Shown here one piece after another: positions 60,064 through 64,000 of a stretch of 64,000 bases of DNA (positions are counted from its first letter, which is position 1; the number at the start of each line of letters is the position of its first letter). This DNA is from Azolla caroliniana (lineage: Eukaryota > Polypodiophyta), in NCBI GenBank assembly GCA_043228905.1, contig JBHGNT010000096.1, positions 1-64,000 of the forward strand, written 5' to 3'. Under the pieces are notes generated by a model. It did not search any database and was not told where the DNA came from. It saw nothing but the letters and a program-made list of their open reading frames with translations. The position numbers were made by a program, and so were the translations under genes.

Positions 60064-61962
60064 GTTCATACCTGGCTCGTGTAATATCGGATTTTTGTGT
60101 TCAAACATGCGAATCGAAGCTAACAACGCTAGCTATGATATGGAGTTAAAAAATCAACATTTTGAAACTCAGGTCTAGAGACATGACGAAATTAGCAAAC
60201 ATGAGAAGGGAGTTGAGAGGAGCCCTTGAGTAAATGAAAATGTTCATACCTAGCTCGTGTAATATCGGATTTTTGTGTTCAAACATACGTATCGAAGCTA
60301 ATAACGCTAGCTATGATATGGAGTAAAAAAATCAAGATTTTGAAACTCAGGTCTAGAGACATGACGAAATTAGCAAACTTGAGGAGGGAGTTGAGAGGAG
60401 CCCTTGAGTAAATGAAAATGTTCATACCTGGCTCGTGTGATATCGGATTTTTGTGTTCAAACATGCGAATCGAAGCTAACAACGCTATCTATGATATCGA
60501 ATTAAAAAATCAAGATTTTGAAACTCAGGTCGAGAGACATGAAGAAATTACCAAATTTGAGGAGTGAGTTTAGAGGAGCCCTTGAGTAAATGAAAATGTT
60601 CATACCTAGCTCGTGTAATATCGGATTTTTGTGTTCAAACATGCGAATCGAAGCTAACAACGCTAGCTATGATATGGAGTTAAAAAATCAAGATTTTGAA
60701 ACTCAGGTCTAGAGACATGACGAAATTAGCAGACATGAGGAGGGAGTTGAGAGGAGCCCTTGAGTAAATAAAAATGTTCATACCTGGCTCGTGTGATATC
60801 GGATTTTTGTGTTCAAACATGTGAATCGAAGCTAACAACGCTAGCTATGACATGGAATTAAAAAATCAAGATTTTGAAACTCAGGTCTAGAGACATGACG
60901 AAATTAGCAAACATGAGAAGGGAGTTGAGAGGAGCCCTTGAGTAAATGAAAATGTTCATACCTATCTCGTGTAATATCGGATTTTTGTGTTCAAACATAC
61001 GTATCGAAGCTAATAACGCTAGCTATGATATGGAGTAAAAAAATCAAGATTTTGAAACTCAGGTCTAGAGACATGACGAAATTAGCAAACATGAGGAGGG
61101 AGTTGAGAGGAGCCCTTGAGTAAATAAAAATGTTCATACCTGGCTCGTGTGATATCGGATTTTTGTGTTCAAACATGTGAATCGAAGCTAACAACGCTAG
61201 CTATGACATGGAATTAAAAAATCAAGATTTTGAAACTCAGGTCTAGAGACATGACGAAATTAGCAAACATGAGAAGGGAGTTGAGAGGAGCCCTTGAGTA
61301 AATGAAAATGTTCATACCTAGCTGGTGTAATATCGGATTTTTGTGTTCAAACATACGTATCGAAGCTAATAACGCTAGCTATGATATGGAGTAAAAAAAT
61401 CAAGATTTTGAAACTCAGGTCTAGAGACATGACGAAATTAGCAAACTTGAGGAGGGAGTTGAGAGGAGCCCTTGAGTAAATGAAAATGTTCATACCTGGC
61501 TCGTGTGATATCGGATTTTTGTGTTCAAACATGCGAATCGAAGCTAACAACGGTAGCTATGATATGGAATTAAAAAATCAAGATTTTGAAACTGAGGTCG
61601 AGAGACATGACGAAATTACCAAATTTGAGGAGTGAGTTTAGAGGAGCCCTTGAGTAAATGAAAATGTTCATACCTAGCTCGTGTAATATCGGATTTTTGT
61701 GTTCAAACATGCGAATCGAAGCTAACAACGCTAGCTATGATATGGAGTTAGAAAATCAAGATTTTGAAACTCAGGTCTAGAGACATGACGAAATTAGCAG
61801 ACATGAGGAGGGAGTTGAGAGGAGCCCTTGAGTAAATAAAAATGTTCATACCTGGCTCGTGTGATATCGGATTTTTGTGTTCAAACATGTGAATCGAAGC
61901 TAACAACGCTAGCTATGACATGGAATTAAAAAATCAAGATTTTGAAACTCAGGTCTAGAGAC
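60064..61962. repeat. 178-bp satellite array, middle block
   Basis: The same satellite in the same orientation resumes directly after the right pseudo-LTR, starting inside the monomer at GAAAATGTTCATACC. It contains about 10.7 monomers, including variants with CATGTGAATCG and GCTATGACATGG that I did not notice in the left block. It stops abruptly at TCTAGAGAC, where a truncated pseudo-LTR copy begins. It contains no gene. Confidence 0.96.
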
Positions 61963-61963
61963 C

Positions 61964-61970
61964 TATATAA
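61964..61970 (+). promoter_or_regulatory. TATA box of truncated third pseudo-LTR
   Basis: TATATAA is retained two or three bases inside the duplication breakpoint. The core promoter survives, but the upstream CACTTATC cluster is replaced by satellite. Confidence 0.5.
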
Positions 61971-61990
61971 ACTTACCTTTGTACTCGAAA

Positions 61991-62049
61991 ATGACCTAAG
62001 CACTGATGAGCTCCATATATGAGCGAAACTAGTTTGCTACATAGGTCAT
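61991..62049 (+). ncRNA. Type I hammerhead ribozyme (third pseudo-LTR copy)
   Basis: Identical copy; predicted cleavage between 62,034 and 62,035. With the copy at 59,324 it brackets a 2,667-nt RNA made mostly of satellite. Confidence 0.92.
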
Positions 62050-62206
62050 ATTAATATATATTTGATCAATATATATTTTCTTCTCAAGTGTCTATTGTTT
62101 TTATGTTGTGGTTAGTTGTGCTTTGAATAATATATATGCTATTTCAATCCCACTAAGTAAAACGTGGCACTCCCCGCTCTTTCCCTTAATCTTTAACCTA
62201 CCCAAT

Positions 62207-62642
62207 ACCCGCAACCCTAAACTAATAACCCTAACACATTATATCCTCGCCAACCCATACCCTCATCATCATACCTCTCCAAACATATCTCCCCTTACCA
62301 CTAAAACCCTAAACCTACCAATCCTTAATACCTTTACTTTTGCACACACTACCCTAAACCCTCAGAATATTTTAACCCATATACCCTAAACCCTCAGAAC
62401 AAACCCATAAACCCTAAGAATAGTTAACCTAATAACACTAGTCGTAGCCTAAATAAATATCGTGCCCGCTTTCCTCGTGCAATACATCATATAGTCTACC
62501 AAACCCTAAACCCTCAGATATTTTACCCATATGCCCTAAACCCTCCGAACAAAACCCTAAACCCTTAAGATATTTAACCCAAAAACCTCAGTTAACCCAT
62601 ATACCCGAAACCTTCAAACCCAAACCCTAAATCCTCAAATAG
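62207..62642 (+). repeat. Telomere-like CCCTAAA motif cluster, third copy
   Basis: Copy of the cluster in the duplicated pseudo-LTR at offset 2,667. Confidence 0.8.
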
Positions 62643-62730
62643 TTAACCAAATAACACTAATCACAGCCAAAGAAGTATCGTGCCCGCACTCCTCGTATAA
62701 GACATTATATAGTCTATTAATATGGAAAAT

Positions 62731-64000
62731 GTTCATACCTGGCTCGTGTAATATCGGATTTTTGTGTTCAAACATGCGAATCGAAGCTAACAACGCTAGC
62801 TATGATATGGAGTTAAAAAATCAAGATTTTGAAACTCAGGTCTAGAGACATGACGAAATTAGCAAACATGAGAAGGGAGTTGAGAGGAGCCCTTGAGTAA
62901 ATGAAAATGTTCATACCTAGCTCGTGTAATATCGGATTTTTGTGTTCAAACATACGTATCGAAGCTAATAACGCTAGCTATGATATGGAGTAAAAAAATC
63001 AAGATTTTGAAACTCAGGTCTAGAGACATGACGAAATTAGCAAACTTGAGGAGGGAGTTGAGAGAAGCCCTTGAGTAAATGAAAATGTTCATACCTGGCT
63101 CGTGTGATATCGGATTTTTGTGTTCAAACATGCGAATCGAAGCTAACAACGCTATCTATGATATCGAATTAAAAAATCAAGATTTTGAAACTCAGGTCGA
63201 GAGACATGAAGAAATTACCAAATTTGAGGAGTGAGTTTAGAGGAGCCCTTGAGTAAATGAAAATGTTCATACCTAGCTCGTGTAATATCGGATTTTTGTG
63301 TTCAAACATGCGAATCGAAGCTAACAACGCTAGCTATGATATGGAGTTAAAAAATCAAGATTTTGAAACTCAGGTCTAGAGACATGACGAAATTAGCAGA
63401 CATGAGGAGGGAGTTGAGAGGAGCCCTTGAGTAAATAAAAATGTTCATACCTGGCTCGTGTGATATCGGATTTTTGTGTTCAAACATGTGAATCGAAGCT
63501 AACAACGCTAGCTATGACATGGAATTAAAAAATCAAGATTTTGAAACTCAGGTCTAGAGACATGACGAAATTAGCAAACATGAGAAGGGAGTTGAGAGGA
63601 GCCCTTGAGTAAATGAAAATGTTCATACCTATCTCGTGTAATATCGGATTTTTGTGTTCAAACATACGTATCGAAGCTAATAACGCTAGCTATGATATGG
63701 AGTAAAAAAATCAAGATTTTGAAACTCAGGTCTAGAGACATGACGAAATTAGCAAACATGAGGAGGGAGTTGAGAGGAGCCCTTGAGTAAATAAAAATGT
63801 TCATACCTGGCTCGTGTGATATCGGATTTTTGTGTTCAAACATGTGAATCGAAGCTAACAACGCTAGCTATGACATGGAATTAAAAAATCAAGATTTTGA
63901 AACTCAGGTCTAGAGACATGACGAAATTAGCAAACATGAGAAGGGAGATGAGAGGAGCCCTTGAGTAAATGAAAATGTTCATACCTAGCTCGTGTAATAT
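62731..64000. repeat. 178-bp satellite array, right block
   Basis: The satellite resumes after the third, truncated pseudo-LTR with the same junction sequence as at 60,064. It runs to the window edge (about 7 monomers). It is a near-identical copy of 60,064-61,333 at an offset of 2,667 bp. It contains no gene. Confidence 0.96.

Larger units (their letters stand above)
59294..61960. repeat. 2,667-bp tandem duplication unit
   Basis: The unit contains 770 bp of right pseudo-LTR (from the TATA box on) plus 1.9 kb of satellite. The next copy starts at 61,961 and is still in progress at the window end. Noted differences include C60157 versus the G in the second copy and AGAGAAGCCC near 63,063. Each unit starts with a TATA box and hammerhead, so the duplication makes a mosaic higher-order repeat of retroelement and satellite. 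Confidence 0.9.
61961..62730 (+). repeat. Third pseudo-LTR copy, 5'-truncated
   Basis: This matches 59,294-60,063 at offset 2,667. It begins at ACCTATATAAAC, two or three bases before the TATA box, immediately after satellite TCTAGAGAC with AC shared at the join. The 3' junction with the satellite is the same as for the right pseudo-LTR, and the following satellite matches too. The copy therefore arose by tandem duplication of pseudo-LTR plus satellite rather than by a new insertion. Differences from the right copy: G62176 versus C59509, C62500 versus T59833. Confidence 0.92.

Overview
The window is eukaryotic repetitive DNA. About 89% of it is one tandem satellite with a 178-bp period. The array fills positions 1 to about 52,750 and resumes in the same orientation at 60,064-61,962 and 62,731-64,000. 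The non-satellite part is rich in CCCTAAA motifs, the C-rich strand of the TTTAGGG telomere repeat of land plants and many green algae (also found in some protists). A plant or green alga is the most economical host, but the sequence does not identify a species. No host gene, tRNA, rRNA or CRISPR array was seen.

The satellite is head-to-tail throughout. It consists of monomer variants and nested duplications: a 6,234-bp-offset duplication at the left edge, a 535-bp trimer repeated three times near 11.2-12.7 kb, a 5,642-bp-offset copy, an about 8,490-bp-offset copy, a tripled segment at 33-39 kb, and a 712-bp tetramer duplication near 47 kb. The many short reading frames in it are by-products of the repeat.

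From about 52,755 to 60,063 a Penelope-like retroelement (PLE) interrupts the satellite. Two nearly identical direct repeats of about 1.17 kb (pseudo-LTRs) flank a coding interior. Each repeat carries a TATA box, then a complete type I hammerhead ribozyme, then a cluster of telomere-like motifs. ORF1 starts on the last bases of the left repeat. It is open for 882 codons except for one in-frame TGA at 54,886. It ends on a slippery A AAA AAC heptamer, five bases before a strong 16-bp stem, so the reverse transcriptase (RT) frame is probably reached by programmed -1 ribosomal frameshifting. The RT has all core motifs (catalytic Asp at motif A, YIDD at motif C) and the PLE C-terminal region, but no GIY-YIG endonuclease follows it. 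This matches the endonuclease-deficient, usually telomere-associated PLE group.

The satellite is broken and resumed at almost the same point of its monomer. This suggests insertion into an existing array, with microhomology at the 3' junction and 13-bp filler repeats plus CCCTAAACCCT at the 5' junction. A later tandem duplication of 2,667 bp copied the 3' part of the right pseudo-LTR together with 1.9 kb of satellite. It produced a third TATA-hammerhead unit at 61,961 and a chimeric satellite/ribozyme repeat.
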